From: Sphingobacterium hungaricum
Lineage (GTDB): Bacteria > Bacteroidota > Bacteroidia > Sphingobacteriales > Sphingobacteriaceae
Direction of reading: 5' to 3'
Assembly: GCF_015210005.1 (NCBI RefSeq)
Contig: NZ_MU158698.1
Coordinates: forward strand, 939,009 to 1,003,008
Length of the DNA stretch: 64,000 nucleotides
Shown here: positions 5,921 through 15,700 of the stretch, one piece after another
Layout of the letters: the number at the start of each line of letters is the position of its first letter
Numbering within the stretch: the stretch's first letter is position 1
The notes under the pieces: generated by a model
Told to the model about the DNA's origin: nothing
The model's database searches: none
Seen by the model: only the letters and a program-made list of their open reading frames with translations
Made by a program: the position numbers and the translations under genes

Positions 5921-8587
5921 ATGAATATTATAAAATTATTTCTATTTCTTACAGTAAGCATCATATTAAGCAATCAACAAGTATTTGCGCAACAAACTAA
6001 AACAAGTTTTGATGTTGTAGGAAATTGTGGAATGTGTAAGAAAAGAATTGAAAAAGCAGCGACCGAGGCTGGGGCAAAAACCGCAGACTGGAGCATTGAA
6101 ACGAGAAAACTGACGATAGAATTTGATTCATCAAAAGTTTCTCTAGATAAAATAAAACAACAAATCGCATCAGTCGGACACGATACGGAAGAGTTCCGTG
6201 CATCTGACGAGGTATATGAAAAACTACACGAATGCTGTATGTATGAGCGTTGGGACTCGACAGCTACAGACCATGAAGGGCACGACCATGATGATCACGA
6301 AGGGCACGACCATGATGATCACGAAGGGCACGACCATGCTGAAGCGACAGCGTCGGGCGACGGCGGTCATGACCACGACCATGACCATGAGGTTACGGGT
6401 GTTATCGTTAACGAAAGCGAACGCGGTGATTTAACGCCAATTACAGGAGTTAATGTGTATTGGGTTGGCAAAGAAAAGAAAAAAACGACATCCAACGAGA
6501 ATGGCGTATTTAAAATCATGCACGAAAAAGGCCTTCGTTATTTAGTATTTTCGCATGCAAGTATGTCGCCTGATACTGTGGAAGTTAAAAACCTGCACGA
6601 AGTGCTCATGATATCAGCGAAGAACAATGTGCTTGGCGAGGTTGTCGTATCAAGACGCAAGAAATCAAATTACATATCGTCTTTATCTCCTAACCGAGTA
6701 GAGATTTTGACCGCTAAAGAATTATTCAAGGCAGCATGCTGTGATTTAAGCGAAAGCTTTGAGACAAATGCTTCTGTCGATGTTGTCAGCAGTGATGCAG
6801 TGACAGGAAGTAAACAAATCCAAATGCTTGGTTTAAGTGGAATTTACACACAATTAACTGTTGAAAATTTACCCGGACCGAGAGGTTTTGCTTCTCCTTT
6901 AGGGTTAAATAGCATTGCAGGAACGTGGATTGAATCCATCAACATTAGCAAAGGGATAGGTTCAGTTGCAAATGGCTTTGAAAACATGGCCGGCCAAATC
7001 AATGTAGAATTAAAAAAACCGCATAATTCCGAAAAAGTATTCTTTAACGCATACGCAAATAATATGGGGCGCACAGATATAAATTTAAATCTGGCGCAAA
7101 AAATTAGTCATAACTGGTCTGTAGGATTGCTTTTGCATGATAATTTCATGTACAATAAAGAAATGAACTTTAGCGATAATGGATTCCGAGACATTCCAGT
7201 AGGAAATACGTTTTCGGGTGTCAATCGCTGGCATTATGAAAATGGCAAGGGTGTGATTGCTCAATTCGGTGTTAAATATTTATTGGATGACCGCATCGGT
7301 GGACAAATCGGATTTGATGAAAATACCGATAAGTACACGACAAACTCCTATGGCTTAGGATTTCGCAACGAACGCGTTGAAGGTTTTGCCAAAATTGGCT
7401 ATGTTTTCCCAACCAACAAACACAGAAGCTTAGGACTTCAATTATCGGCTAGCAACTTCACTCAAGAAAGCTTTTTCGGATTGAATTCATATGATAATGA
7501 GCAGACAAGTGCATACGCCAACTTGCTTTTTCAAGACATTATCGGTTCGGTTGCACATAAATACAAAGTTGGAACCTCTTTCCAATTTGATAAATATGAT
7601 GAAAATCTGGCTAGAGTTTCCGATTACAACTATGACGTTGCTCGCAATGAAGCGGTTTCTGGAGTATTTGCAGAATACACCTATAGCCCGGCTGAAAATT
7701 TTGATGCCGTTCTAGGGTTGAGACAAGATTACAATAATTTGTATGGTTGGTTTACCACTCCTAGAGCTGTCATTCGTTATCAGCCATTTTCAAGCACAAC
7801 ATTACGCGTGAGTTCTGGAAGAGGACAGCGAACAGCGAATATTTTCGCTGAAAATCTTGGGATTTTTGCTTCAAGCAGAAGCATTTCTAATCTGAGCGCA
7901 CTAGCTTCTGGCGAAAATGCATACGGACTTGCACCTGAAGTTTCTTGGAATACCGGCTTTACGGTTGACCAGCAGTTTCAATTATTTGGACGTGAATCAG
8001 GAGTTTCGGTGGAATTGTTCCATAATAATTTTCAGAATCAAGTCGTAATCGATTTTGAAAACCCAAGAGAAGTGTCATTCTATAATTTAGATGGCAAATC
8101 TTATTCTAACAGTCTTCAGGCAGAGTTTAGATTTATGCCTGCTCAACATTTTGAAGCAAGAATGGCTTACCGATTATTGGACGTAAAAACTGATTTTGAA
8201 AGCGGACAATTATCAAAACCAATGATTGCGAAGCACCGAGGATTTACAAATTTAGCCTACAATTTGCATAGCGGATGGAGTTTTGATTATACGCTTAACA
8301 TTGTTGGCGAAAAACGGTTACCGTCGACCGCCAGCAATCCACAGGCTTATCAACTTTCAGAATATTCTAAACCATACGTCACAATGAATGCGCAGGTTAG
8401 CAAAACATTTGGCAAAAACAAAAACTTTGACGTGTATTTGGGTGGAGAGAATTTAACAAACTATTTCCAAAAAGACCCTATTCTAGCCTTTGATGACCCA
8501 TTTGGAAGCTTTTTTGATACAAACATGCTTTGGGGGCCGTTAACTGGAAGAATGTTCTACACAGGAATTCGATACCACATTAAATAA
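5921..8587 (+). CDS. TonB-dependent receptor with HMA domain and His-rich linker
   Basis: An 888-residue outer-membrane receptor, probably for copper or another heavy metal. A signal peptide (to about residue 24) is followed by a heavy-metal-associated domain with its Cys-x-x-Cys at 36/39, a CC pair at 105/106, a His/Asp repeat (three 8-residue units at 117-140, then HDHDHDHE), a carboxypeptidase-regulatory-like fold (about 158-235), the TonB plug (about 245-370) and a 22-strand-type barrel ending in YHIK. HMA domains normally bind Cu(I) or Zn(II), so metal is probably bound before or during transport. It follows the HYC_CC_PP gene after a hairpin-forming spacer. The family is secure; the metal is inferred. 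Confidence 0.88.
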   Translation: MNIIKLFLFLTVSIILSNQQVFAQQTKTSFDVVGNCGMCKKRIEKAATEAGAKTADWSIETRKLTIEFDSSKVSLDKIKQQIASVGHDTEEFRASDEVYEKLHECCMYERWDSTATDHEGHDHDDHEGHDHDDHEGHDHAEATASGDGGHDHDHDHEVTGVIVNESERGDLTPITGVNVYWVGKEKKKTTSNENGVFKIMHEKGLRYLVFSHASMSPDTVEVKNLHEVLMISAKNNVLGEVVVSRRKKSNYISSLSPNRVEILTAKELFKAACCDLSESFETNASVDVVSSDAVTGSKQIQMLGLSGIYTQLTVENLPGPRGFASPLGLNSIAGTWIESINISKGIGSVANGFENMAGQINVELKKPHNSEKVFFNAYANNMGRTDINLNLAQKISHNWSVGLLLHDNFMYNKEMNFSDNGFRDIPVGNTFSGVNRWHYENGKGVIAQFGVKYLLDDRIGGQIGFDENTDKYTTNSYGLGFRNERVEGFAKIGYVFPTNKHRSLGLQLSASNFTQESFFGLNSYDNEQTSAYANLLFQDIIGSVAHKYKVGTSFQFDKYDENLARVSDYNYDVARNEAVSGVFAEYTYSPAENFDAVLGLRQDYNNLYGWFTTPRAVIRYQPFSSTTLRVSSGRGQRTANIFAENLGIFASSRSISNLSALASGENAYGLAPEVSWNTGFTVDQQFQLFGRESGVSVELFHNNFQNQVVIDFENPREVSFYNLDGKSYSNSLQAEFRFMPAQHFEARMAYRLLDVKTDFESGQLSKPMIAKHRGFTNLAYNLHSGWSFDYTLNIVGEKRLPSTASNPQAYQLSEYSKPYVTMNAQVSKTFGKNKNFDVYLGGENLTNYFQKDPILAFDDPFGSFFDTNMLWGPLTGRMFYTGIRYHIK
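6269..6340 (+). repeat. Three 24-bp tandem repeats encoding DHEGHDHD units
   Basis: Three in-frame copies at 6269-6292, 6293-6316 and 6317-6340, nearly identical at the DNA level, encode a metal-binding His/Asp linker. Near-identity suggests recent expansion and likely length variation between strains. Confidence 0.9.
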
Positions 8588-8592
8588 AAATA

Positions 8593-8625
8593 AAAGGGCA
8601 ATCTAAAAAATTGCCCTTTCCTTTT
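8593..8625. terminator. Bidirectional terminator
   Basis: AAAGGGCAAT (8593-8602) pairs with ATTGCCCTTT (8610-8619), with A- and T-rich flanks. It separates the convergent receptor gene and maf. Confidence 0.8.
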
Positions 8626-9214
8626 AAAAGAATTTGATTAACTCTTTATACAAGCGTGCCGTTGGCAGGCCCATAACATTTTCGTAGGAACCGTCCATGC
8701 CTCTCACAGCGACTCTACCAAACCATTCTTGGATTCCATAAGAACCCGCTTTGTCATATGGATTGTAATTATCCAAATAAAAATCAATCAGCTCATCAGA
8801 GAGCTTTTCAAACGTGACGGTTGTTAATTCTGAAAACCAATTTATTTTTCCTTGAAATGAATACGCAACCGCTGTATACACATGATGTGATTTGGCTGAC
8901 AACATATTCAGCGTTGACTTTGCTTCTTCCCTATCCTTTGGCTTGCCCAAAATCAAGTTGTCATCAGTGACCACAATGGTATCGGCTGTAATCAGCAAAT
9001 GATTTCTATAATTTTCTTCATTAATCGCATGTAGTTTTTTTAACGCAATCTGCTCTACAATCTCCTTCGCCGTTAATGAGGCATCATAGGATTCGTCAGT
9101 GTCTTTAATCAGCACCTCAAAATCGATTAATAAAGAGGCTAACAATTCCTTTCTTCTCGGAGACTGAGAACCCAAAATAACCGGAATGTCTTTTAATTTT
9201 TGATGAAGCAACAT
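8624..9214 (-). CDS. maf: Maf-family nucleoside triphosphate pyrophosphatase
   Basis: Maf proteins hydrolyse non-canonical or excess NTPs (YhdE type: dTTP/UTP) to the monophosphate. The 196-residue sequence has the N-terminal LGSQSPRRKELL signature, the ITADTIV metal/catalytic segment, GKPKDREEA, and the C-terminal YDKAGSYGIQ and GSYENVMGLP blocks. Its ATG overlaps the kdsC stop by 1 nt (TAATG), so the two are translationally coupled. The subfamily substrate is inferred from the YDKAG/ENVMGLP motifs. Confidence 0.93.
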   Translation of the reverse strand: MLLHQKLKDIPVILGSQSPRRKELLASLLIDFEVLIKDTDESYDASLTAKEIVEQIALKKLHAINEENYRNHLLITADTIVVTDDNLILGKPKDREEAKSTLNMLSAKSHHVYTAVAYSFQGKINWFSELTTVTFEKLSDELIDFYLDNYNPYDKAGSYGIQEWFGRVAVRGMDGSYENVMGLPTARLYKELIKFF

Positions 9215-9732
9215 TATATACTTTTAATTTTATCGTCCAAAAACCATTTTCCTTGAAGCTTCAATACCTTTTCAATCACATCTCTCACCGCACCATTTCC
9301 ACCCGATTTGGAGGATACATATTTGGAAATGGCCTTGATTTCTTCCACCGCATCAGACGGGCAAACCGGCAATCCGACTTCTTGCATCGCATAATAATCA
9401 GGAATATCATCACCCATGTACAAAATTGTAGCTTTATCTAGATTATATTTATCGACAAGAGAATCCAACACAGAAACTTTATCGCTGATTCCTAAGTGAA
9501 TTTCTTCGACTCCTAGACCTTCCAATCTCATCTTTACTCCATTGGATTTTGCACCCGAAATCGCAAATACGAATACGCCAGATTTTACAGCTAACTGAAT
9601 GGCATACCCATCTTTTACCTGAAATGCTCTTAACTGATGCCCTTCTTCATTGACTTGAATCACTCCATCGGTCAACACGCCGTCCACATCTAAAATGATT
9701 GCTGTTACTTTAGCAAATTCTTCATAAACCAT
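9214..9732 (-). CDS. kdsC: KdsC-type HAD phosphatase (KDO 8-phosphate phosphatase)
   Basis: The 172-residue HAD hydrolase dephosphorylates 3-deoxy-D-manno-octulosonate 8-phosphate for lipid A core synthesis. Motif I is ILDVDGVLTDG with nucleophile Asp15 and general acid Asp17; motif II is AISG; motif IV is MGDDIPD. The short cap-less length and VDGVLTDG signature fit KdsC. It is the first gene of a two-gene unit with maf. A different small-phosphate substrate cannot be excluded. Confidence 0.88.
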   Translation of the reverse strand: MVYEEFAKVTAIILDVDGVLTDGVIQVNEEGHQLRAFQVKDGYAIQLAVKSGVFVFAISGAKSNGVKMRLEGLGVEEIHLGISDKVSVLDSLVDKYNLDKATILYMGDDIPDYYAMQEVGLPVCPSDAVEEIKAISKYVSSKSGGNGAVRDVIEKVLKLQGKWFLDDKIKSI

Positions 9733-9865
9733 GGCTACAATTTATAAGGAATTATTGTATTCACAAAAAATGAATTGCTTAATTTGGTTTTAAAGGCGAT
9801 TGGCATTTTTATAAATCAATGAATTGTAAAGAAATAGATGTTATAACAGATTTTAACAATTTATA

Positions 9866-9897
9866 TTTTGCTAAAACGATTTCTTGCAGTACATTTG
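9866..9897 (+). promoter_or_regulatory. Strong consensus promoter with no gene after it
   Basis: TTTTG at 9866-9870 and TACATTTG at 9890-9897, 19 bp apart, are one of the best matches in the window to the Bacteroidota promoter consensus. It points away from kdsC into a non-coding stretch ending in a terminator. Confidence 0.65.
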
Positions 9898-9902
9898 TAC
9901 TC

Positions 9903-10008
9903 TCGTTAAGATTTAAAAGGGTTTTAACGAATAAAAGAGTCTTTTCATAATTTAGGTTTATAATTGGTTAGTAACAAACCCTGGCGCCCATCGTCAGGGT
10001 TTTGTATT
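9903..10008 (+). ncRNA. Candidate small RNA (~105 nt)
   Basis: This intergenic stretch has a consensus promoter (9866-9897), a 5' hairpin with 8 pairs including one wobble (CGTTAAGA at 9904-9911 with TTTTAACG at 9922-9929), an AT-rich middle, and a terminator hairpin (AAACCCTG at 9976-9983 with CAGGGTTT at 9995-10002, extendable by ACA/TGT) followed by a T-rich tail on the plus strand. There is no open frame with a start. The neighbours are all on the minus strand, so it is an independent unit. The family is unknown; the hairpin could in addition terminate the minus-strand gene ending at 10015. Confidence 0.5.
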
Positions 10009-10010
10009 TT
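9976..10010. terminator. Terminator hairpin, better on the plus strand
   Basis: An 8-bp stem AAACCCTG/CAGGGTTT with an 11-nt loop; TTTTGTATTTT follows on the plus strand and only GTTTGTTACT on the minus strand. It fits the end of the candidate sRNA and could also serve the DUF3472 gene. Confidence 0.7.
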
Positions 10011-10014
10011 ACAA

Positions 10015-11304
10015 TTATTCTGGCAAGGATTTAAAATCAATAACCGGAGCGACGCCTCTTTTGTTGCGCACAAAGTCGGTATTTGCCTTGGTAAACTGAT
10101 TGAAAAACCCACAATTCTTTAAATAAAAATTGTCTCCATCAACGCCTCCAGCATAATCCATTCGGAACGATTTACTTCCTGTTTCATCCACCGTAAATTT
10201 AGCCTTAGTTAATTCATGCCAATTCCCAGAAGTATCATAGGCCCATTGATTGGCAATCAAAAGCTTTCTGGAAACATCGCCCTGTTCAGGTAAAAAATTC
10301 TCTAAAAAGGAATGCAATCTAGTTAAATACGTTTTTGTTTTTGGTCGTTGAAACTTTGCTATCAAACGCCATTCATTCCATTCCGGAGAAAAAAACCAAG
10401 CTGTAAATTCGGTATAATTATTTTCTACAGGCTTTCCTCTCAACAAAAATTTATACTTCTCCCCTGCTTTCCAGTTATGGACTAAATACGACTGTCCGCC
10501 AGAACCTTCATTTCCAAATTCGCCTGTATTCACATTCGCTCCTTTACTGATTAGTTTAATTACTTGGTCTTCTGGTATTTCTTTTGGATTATCTGTATGA
10601 AATGGACTCCAAACGCTGAACAATACGCGACGCTCAGTCGGCGAATTTACCTGCATCCCAAAATAACCTTCTCCAAAACCATTCGCCATAAAGTAAGAAC
10701 CCAAAACGTCATTTCCCTCAGGAACTATCAATTCATTGTAGAAATAAGTAATTTCCTTTTCGTTGGGCAATTCATAGGAAAGATGAACAGAAGCGCCACG
10801 ACGCCCCCAGTAGAAAAAATTCCCTTCATTGTTTTTTACATAATCTATGCCTGAAAGGAATTCCGGCAAACCTTGAATTTCAAAGCGATTAAAAACAGGC
10901 GAATGCGTCGCATTCTTCTTTGTTAGCTGGATTGGATAGTATCCGGATTTAGCAACTTCAAAATTACCTACATAAACTTTCTCATCATTTTTAGCGAAAG
11001 AAATAGTTGTACTTTTTCCAAAAGCTTCTAATTTAAAATCTCCATATTCATTCAATTTCCCAGCAACCAAACTTAAGGTAAATTTACCCGGCTTTGAAAA
11101 ATACACATAGGTTTTCAATGCCTGATTGATTGAATTCCAGCTTTCTAATTTTCGTTTTAGGTCTGAGCGATTACTCGCAGATTTTGGTGAAAACCAAGAA
11201 TTTCCTTCGATAGGAATTTCAATCAAGATACTATCCGTTTGTTGTGATAGCACAGAAGTGTAGCCGAAAAATAAAATGAATAATGTGCTTAAAAAATGTT
11301 TCAT
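10015..11304 (-). CDS. DUF3472 domain-containing secreted protein
   Basis: A 429-residue exported protein: signal peptide ending around VLSQQ (about residue 21), an N-terminal DUF5077-like beta-sandwich (about 25-140) and a DUF3472 domain (about 145-330) with GNDVLGSYFMANGFGEGYFGMQ, SVWSPF and a GSGGQS segment. A C-terminal beta-rich part contains Trp-rich strands. Such proteins are typical of Bacteroidota and are often near polysaccharide genes, but the activity is unknown and no such genes flank it here. It is monocistronic. Confidence 0.82.
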   Translation of the reverse strand: MKHFLSTLFILFFGYTSVLSQQTDSILIEIPIEGNSWFSPKSASNRSDLKRKLESWNSINQALKTYVYFSKPGKFTLSLVAGKLNEYGDFKLEAFGKSTTISFAKNDEKVYVGNFEVAKSGYYPIQLTKKNATHSPVFNRFEIQGLPEFLSGIDYVKNNEGNFFYWGRRGASVHLSYELPNEKEITYFYNELIVPEGNDVLGSYFMANGFGEGYFGMQVNSPTERRVLFSVWSPFHTDNPKEIPEDQVIKLISKGANVNTGEFGNEGSGGQSYLVHNWKAGEKYKFLLRGKPVENNYTEFTAWFFSPEWNEWRLIAKFQRPKTKTYLTRLHSFLENFLPEQGDVSRKLLIANQWAYDTSGNWHELTKAKFTVDETGSKSFRMDYAGGVDGDNFYLKNCGFFNQFTKANTDFVRNKRGVAPVIDFKSLPE

Positions 11305-11320
11305 GATTTATTTTTAATCC

Positions 11321-11352
11321 AAAAAAAACCGATTAAAAATTTTAATCGGTTT
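11321..11352 (-). terminator. Terminator of floA
   Basis: A perfect 12-bp stem (AAACCGATTAAA at 11326-11337 with TTTAATCGGTTT at 11341-11352) is followed on the minus strand by a run of eight T. Confidence 0.88.
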
Positions 11353-11368
11353 AAATAAGTTACTTAGT

Positions 11369-12346
11369 TTACTTTTTATCTGAACTTCCAGGTTTGGAAA
11401 TGGAACCTCTCATTTCCGTGTCCGCTTGAATATTCTGCATTTTATAATAGTCCATAATGCCTAAATTTCCGTTTCGGAAAGCTTCAGCCATAGCCAAAGG
11501 AACTTGGGCTTCTGCTTCGATAACTTTCGCTTTAGCCTCTTGCGCTTTTGCTCTCATCTCTTGTTCTGATGCCACAGCCATTGCTCTTCGCTCTTCAGCT
11601 CTTGCGTTAGCCACTTTCAAATCAGCCTCAGCTTGGTCAATTTGCAATTTAGCACCGATATTTTCACCGATATCGATATCTGCAATGTCAATGGATAAGA
11701 TTTCAAAAGCTGTACCCGAATCCAATCCTTTAGAAAGCACTGTTTTAGAAATTTTATCTGGATTCTCCAATACTTCTTTATGGTTCGTCGAAGAACCAAT
11801 CGTCGTTACGATACCCTCACCGACACGTGCCAAAATTGTTTCTTCACCAGCACCACCTACTAATTGGTTGATGTTTGCGCGAACCGTTACCCTTGCTTTA
11901 GCAATTAATTGAATACCGTCCTTTGCTACTGCAGCAACTGGAGGCGTGTTAATAACTTGAGGATTAACCGATAATTGTACCGCATCAAAAACATCACGGC
12001 CGGCTAAATCAATTGCCGTAGCTAATTTAAAATCTAATGGAATATTTGCTTTATCTGCCGATATTAACGCTTTAATTACTTTGTTGACATTTCCACCCGC
12101 CAAATAGTGTGTTTCAATTTCATTTGAAGTAATCTTCAAACCTGCTTTGGAGGAAATAATCATCGCATTGGTTACTAAAGATGGAGGTACTTTCCGTAAA
12201 CGCATCAGCACTAGATTTAGCAAGCTAATTTTTACATTTGACAGCTGTGCTGTAAACCATAAATTAACAGGCAAAAGATACAACAAAAGAAAGAAAGCTA
12301 CGACCGAACCAACGATTATTAGAATGATTGAAATACTTGGATCCAT
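11369..12346 (-). CDS. floA: Flotillin-like protein FloA
   Basis: FloA is an SPFH-domain scaffold of functional membrane microdomains. The protein (325 residues, near the usual ~330) has a single N-terminal membrane segment ([21 protein letters not shown]), an SPFH/PHB domain with [19 protein letters not shown] and [20 protein letters not shown] blocks, then an Ala/Glu-rich coiled coil with repeated EA/QA pairs from about 235 to 300. The ATG at 12346 was chosen over the upstream one at 12400, since FloA starts just before the membrane helix. It is monocistronic. Confidence 0.93.
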   Translation of the reverse strand: MDPSISIILIIVGSVVAFFLLLYLLPVNLWFTAQLSNVKISLLNLVLMRLRKVPPSLVTNAMIISSKAGLKITSNEIETHYLAGGNVNKVIKALISADKANIPLDFKLATAIDLAGRDVFDAVQLSVNPQVINTPPVAAVAKDGIQLIAKARVTVRANINQLVGGAGEETILARVGEGIVTTIGSSTNHKEVLENPDKISKTVLSKGLDSGTAFEILSIDIADIDIGENIGAKLQIDQAEADLKVANARAEERRAMAVASEQEMRAKAQEAKAKVIEAEAQVPLAMAEAFRNGNLGIMDYYKMQNIQADTEMRGSISKPGSSDKK

Positions 12347-12400
12347 AAGGTTTTTAAAATTAATTTCATTAAAGATATTGTTAAATTTGGGTTTAATCAA

Positions 12401-12763
12401 TTAATCAACCAAAAAACATAATTATTCATGCTAAATAATTAATTTGGCAATAGTTTTAATTAATTTATTAATTTCGAATATTATTTTAATAGTGTAAATT
12501 ATACGAATTGATACTAAAAATTTTAAAATGATTGATTAACTCAAAACCGTATCTTAGAATTTATCTTAAATTCATAAAATAATATTACTTAAACTTAATT
12601 TTTATTCGTAAATCATAATAAATCATTCTGTTATATAAACTAATGATTAATCATTGATTAATTAAATTAACAAGAAAAACTTTTTATGGAATTAATTTAA
12701 CCAAAGTAATTTTATAGGTATTTTTGAGTACCGTTTTGTAGAATTTACTTAGAAAAACGCAAC
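12401..12763. other. AT-rich intergenic region
   Basis: About 360 bp of very AT-rich DNA between the divergent floA and the signalling operon. I see several short TTAAT/ATTAA palindromes and a TATTTTTG at 12719-12726 that could be the -7 element of the kinase operon, but no good -33 partner and no open frame. Confidence 0.5.
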
Positions 12764-15700
12764 ATGACTAAAAATAATAAATACAGAATTCAAATTACAT
12801 TAAGCATAGTTGGTGCTTATTTGATAATAGTTTTATCTTTTTTTTATTTTTTCAATCAATTAACAAACAGCACTGATTACTCGGAAAGAATAATTCAAAT
12901 TACTGGAGAAAAATTAGCATTAACCTCACAACTTCATGGGGAAGTTTCTAAAGTTATTCAGCAAAAAGCTTTATTTATTCAAAATAATAATCGCTTAAAT
13001 TTAAATAGCTATTCCAAATCGCAAGATTCCATCCAAACAATTTTTGCTCGCCTCAACAAGTCTGATGAAGTATCTAATGAAAACTCATCCATCTTTAAAT
13101 CATTAAAAACCAACATAGACTCTATAACGGATCTTGAAAATTTTAAACAAATCAGCTCTTCAAAATCAAGCCAAGAATTAACTATACAATTAGTTTCTGA
13201 ACAGCAAACGGCTCGTAATTTAATAGACTCGATGGATAACGATCTACTTAAAGCTAGGGATAGAATTGTTTTCGAGAAGCACAAAGACATACAAAAAGCT
13301 AAAATAATTACCATTTCAGCCATAATAGTCGCTCTGTTTATCATATTTTATGTTTTATACAAAGTAATTAAAGCTCTAAATTTTTTAAGGGAGTCTGCTA
13401 AAAATGAATTTAAATTAAACAAAGAGCTAAAAGATGTTTCAAAAAAAGTAGAATCTGCGAATTGGGTTTTAGAACATTCGACCATCTTGTATGAAAAACT
13501 AAATGGAATTGATGACGAACGAAAAATTTGTGATATTACGATACAGACTGCTTCAGAATCCTTAAGCTCGTATGCCTCTGCAATCTATATCCGAAAGATT
13601 GACTCCTATGAATTTCACCTCAGAGCTGAACAAGGATTGGCGAATAAAAATGAAAATCAAAATTCATTTTTAGAAGGTGAGGGTTTTTTAGGATCAATCG
13701 TAAAAAACAAAGAACATCGGATCATCTCTCTGCAAGAATCGGAAAACTATTCCATCAACACCACATTCATTGGTAACTTCCCTGCGCAGGTCATACTTTT
13801 TCCATTGGTCCATGAAAATCAGTGCATAGGCTTATTAGAGGTCGTAGGTAAATTTAACAAAATTAATCAACCGTCACTTTTAGAATATTTAAAACGGATT
13901 GCCAGAAATATTGCAACTGCAATTAAATTTGGCCAAAGCCATAAATTGGTGGAGAATTTGTTGGAAGAGACACAGCGACAAACCGAAGAACTTGAAGCAC
14001 AGCAAGAAGAACTTCGCATCACCAACGAGGAATTGATCTACAAAACAAACCTTCTGGAATCATCTGAAGAAGAGTTAAGAGTTCAACAAGAAGAGCTTTC
14101 CCATACGAATTTCGAGTTGACAAACAAAGCATCCGAATTGGAAAGAAGGAATTTGGAACTCAACAATGCACAGAAAATTGTGGAACAGAAAATTGCGGAA
14201 GTTGAGCAAGCAAGCAGCTATAAATCCGAGTTTATGGCGAATATGAGCCATGAATTAAGAACACCTTTGAACAGTGTGCTTATTTTAGCGAAGCTGCTTC
14301 AAGATAACAAAAAGCAGAACTTGACTGCAGAACAGGTAAAATACGCAAGCGTAATACATAGCGCGGGTTCTGATCTACTAGAACTTATCAATGAGTTGCT
14401 CGATCTAGCAAAAATTGAGTCTGGTAAGGTAGAATTAAATATGGAATCAATTAATGCCGCCGACTTCACAAATGAATTGCATAGCCTATTTAAGGAAATT
14501 GCGCTGCAAAAAAACATTGAATTTACGACAACGATAAATGCTGAAATTCCAAAAGATTTCGTGACTGATGAATATCGTTTGCAGCAAATTCTTAAAAACT
14601 TTTTGTCGAATGCTTTTAAATTCACAGAAAAAAGCGGAAAAGTCGATTTTTCAATTGATTTGAAAAATGACAATTTACACTTTACAGTTAGGGACAATGG
14701 CAAAGGCATTTCGGGAGAAAAGAAGGACTTAATCTTCGAAGCTTTTCGACAAGAGGATGGATCCACAAGCAGGAAATACGGAGGAACCGGCTTAGGGTTA
14801 TCCATAAGTAAGGAAATCGCGTCTTTATTGGGCGGACGTATTATTTTAGAAAGCGAACTCGAAGTCGGAAGTTCATTCACGCTCGTCATACCTTATCAGA
14901 CGGAAATAAAAGCCGAAACCAAAATTGAAATTGACGAAAAGCCTCCCACGAAGGAAACACCGTTAATAAGTAAAGTAGATCCTATGCCTATAGCTGTCGC
15001 TAACGAAGGAAACGATCTGCTTAAAAGAATTTTGATTATCGAAGACGACACCAATTTTGCCGACATTTTAAAAACGTTTGCAGAAAACTATGGCTTTGAG
15101 GTCAAAATTGCGAATGATGGTGTTATGGGAATCAAATTAGCAAAACAAGATATTCCCGATGCCATTATTTTAGATGTCATGCTTCCTTTGACGGATGGTT
15201 GGGAAGTTTTACGCACGTTGAAAAATGATGCCGACACCAAAAATATTCCAATCCACATGATGTCTGCAGCATCTTTAGAACGAAAGGAATTCATAGAGAA
15301 AGGTGCTATTGGTTTTATGGCTAAGCCTGTGTCTGAAAACAGCATAAAGGAAACTTTTAAAACAATCAGTTTAAACATATCAACAACAATCAAAAATGTC
15401 CTTCTGATTGAAGATCAGGAATTACAAAGTGATTTCATTAAAAACTCGTTTACAGATCAAAACATCAACGTAATTCAAGCGTTTACGGCTGAATCGGCTT
15501 TAACCAAATTAAATGATTCCAAAAATATCGACTGCATCATTATGGATCTTAACCTTCCAGATGTTACGGGCTTAGAATTATTGGATGAAATAAAGTCAAT
15601 TGAACGATATGCAGAAATCCCAATTATCATCAATACAGCGTATGAATTGACCCCAAAACAAACAAACCATATCCTTAGTAAATCGAGAGCGATGGTGATT

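Noticed and set aside
6198..6434. Plus-strand frame over the His-rich repeat of the receptor
   Set aside because: It is an alternative frame of a tandem repeat; its Met/Thr repeats are a by-product.
11457..11912. Long plus-strand open frame antisense to floA
   Set aside because: It is a shadow of the Ala/Glu-rich coiled-coil codons; the floA frame has a full conserved domain.
14299..14889. 196-codon minus-strand open frame inside the hybrid kinase gene
   Set aside because: It is Ser-rich low-quality sequence opposite the HisKA/HATPase domains and has no promoter or family features.
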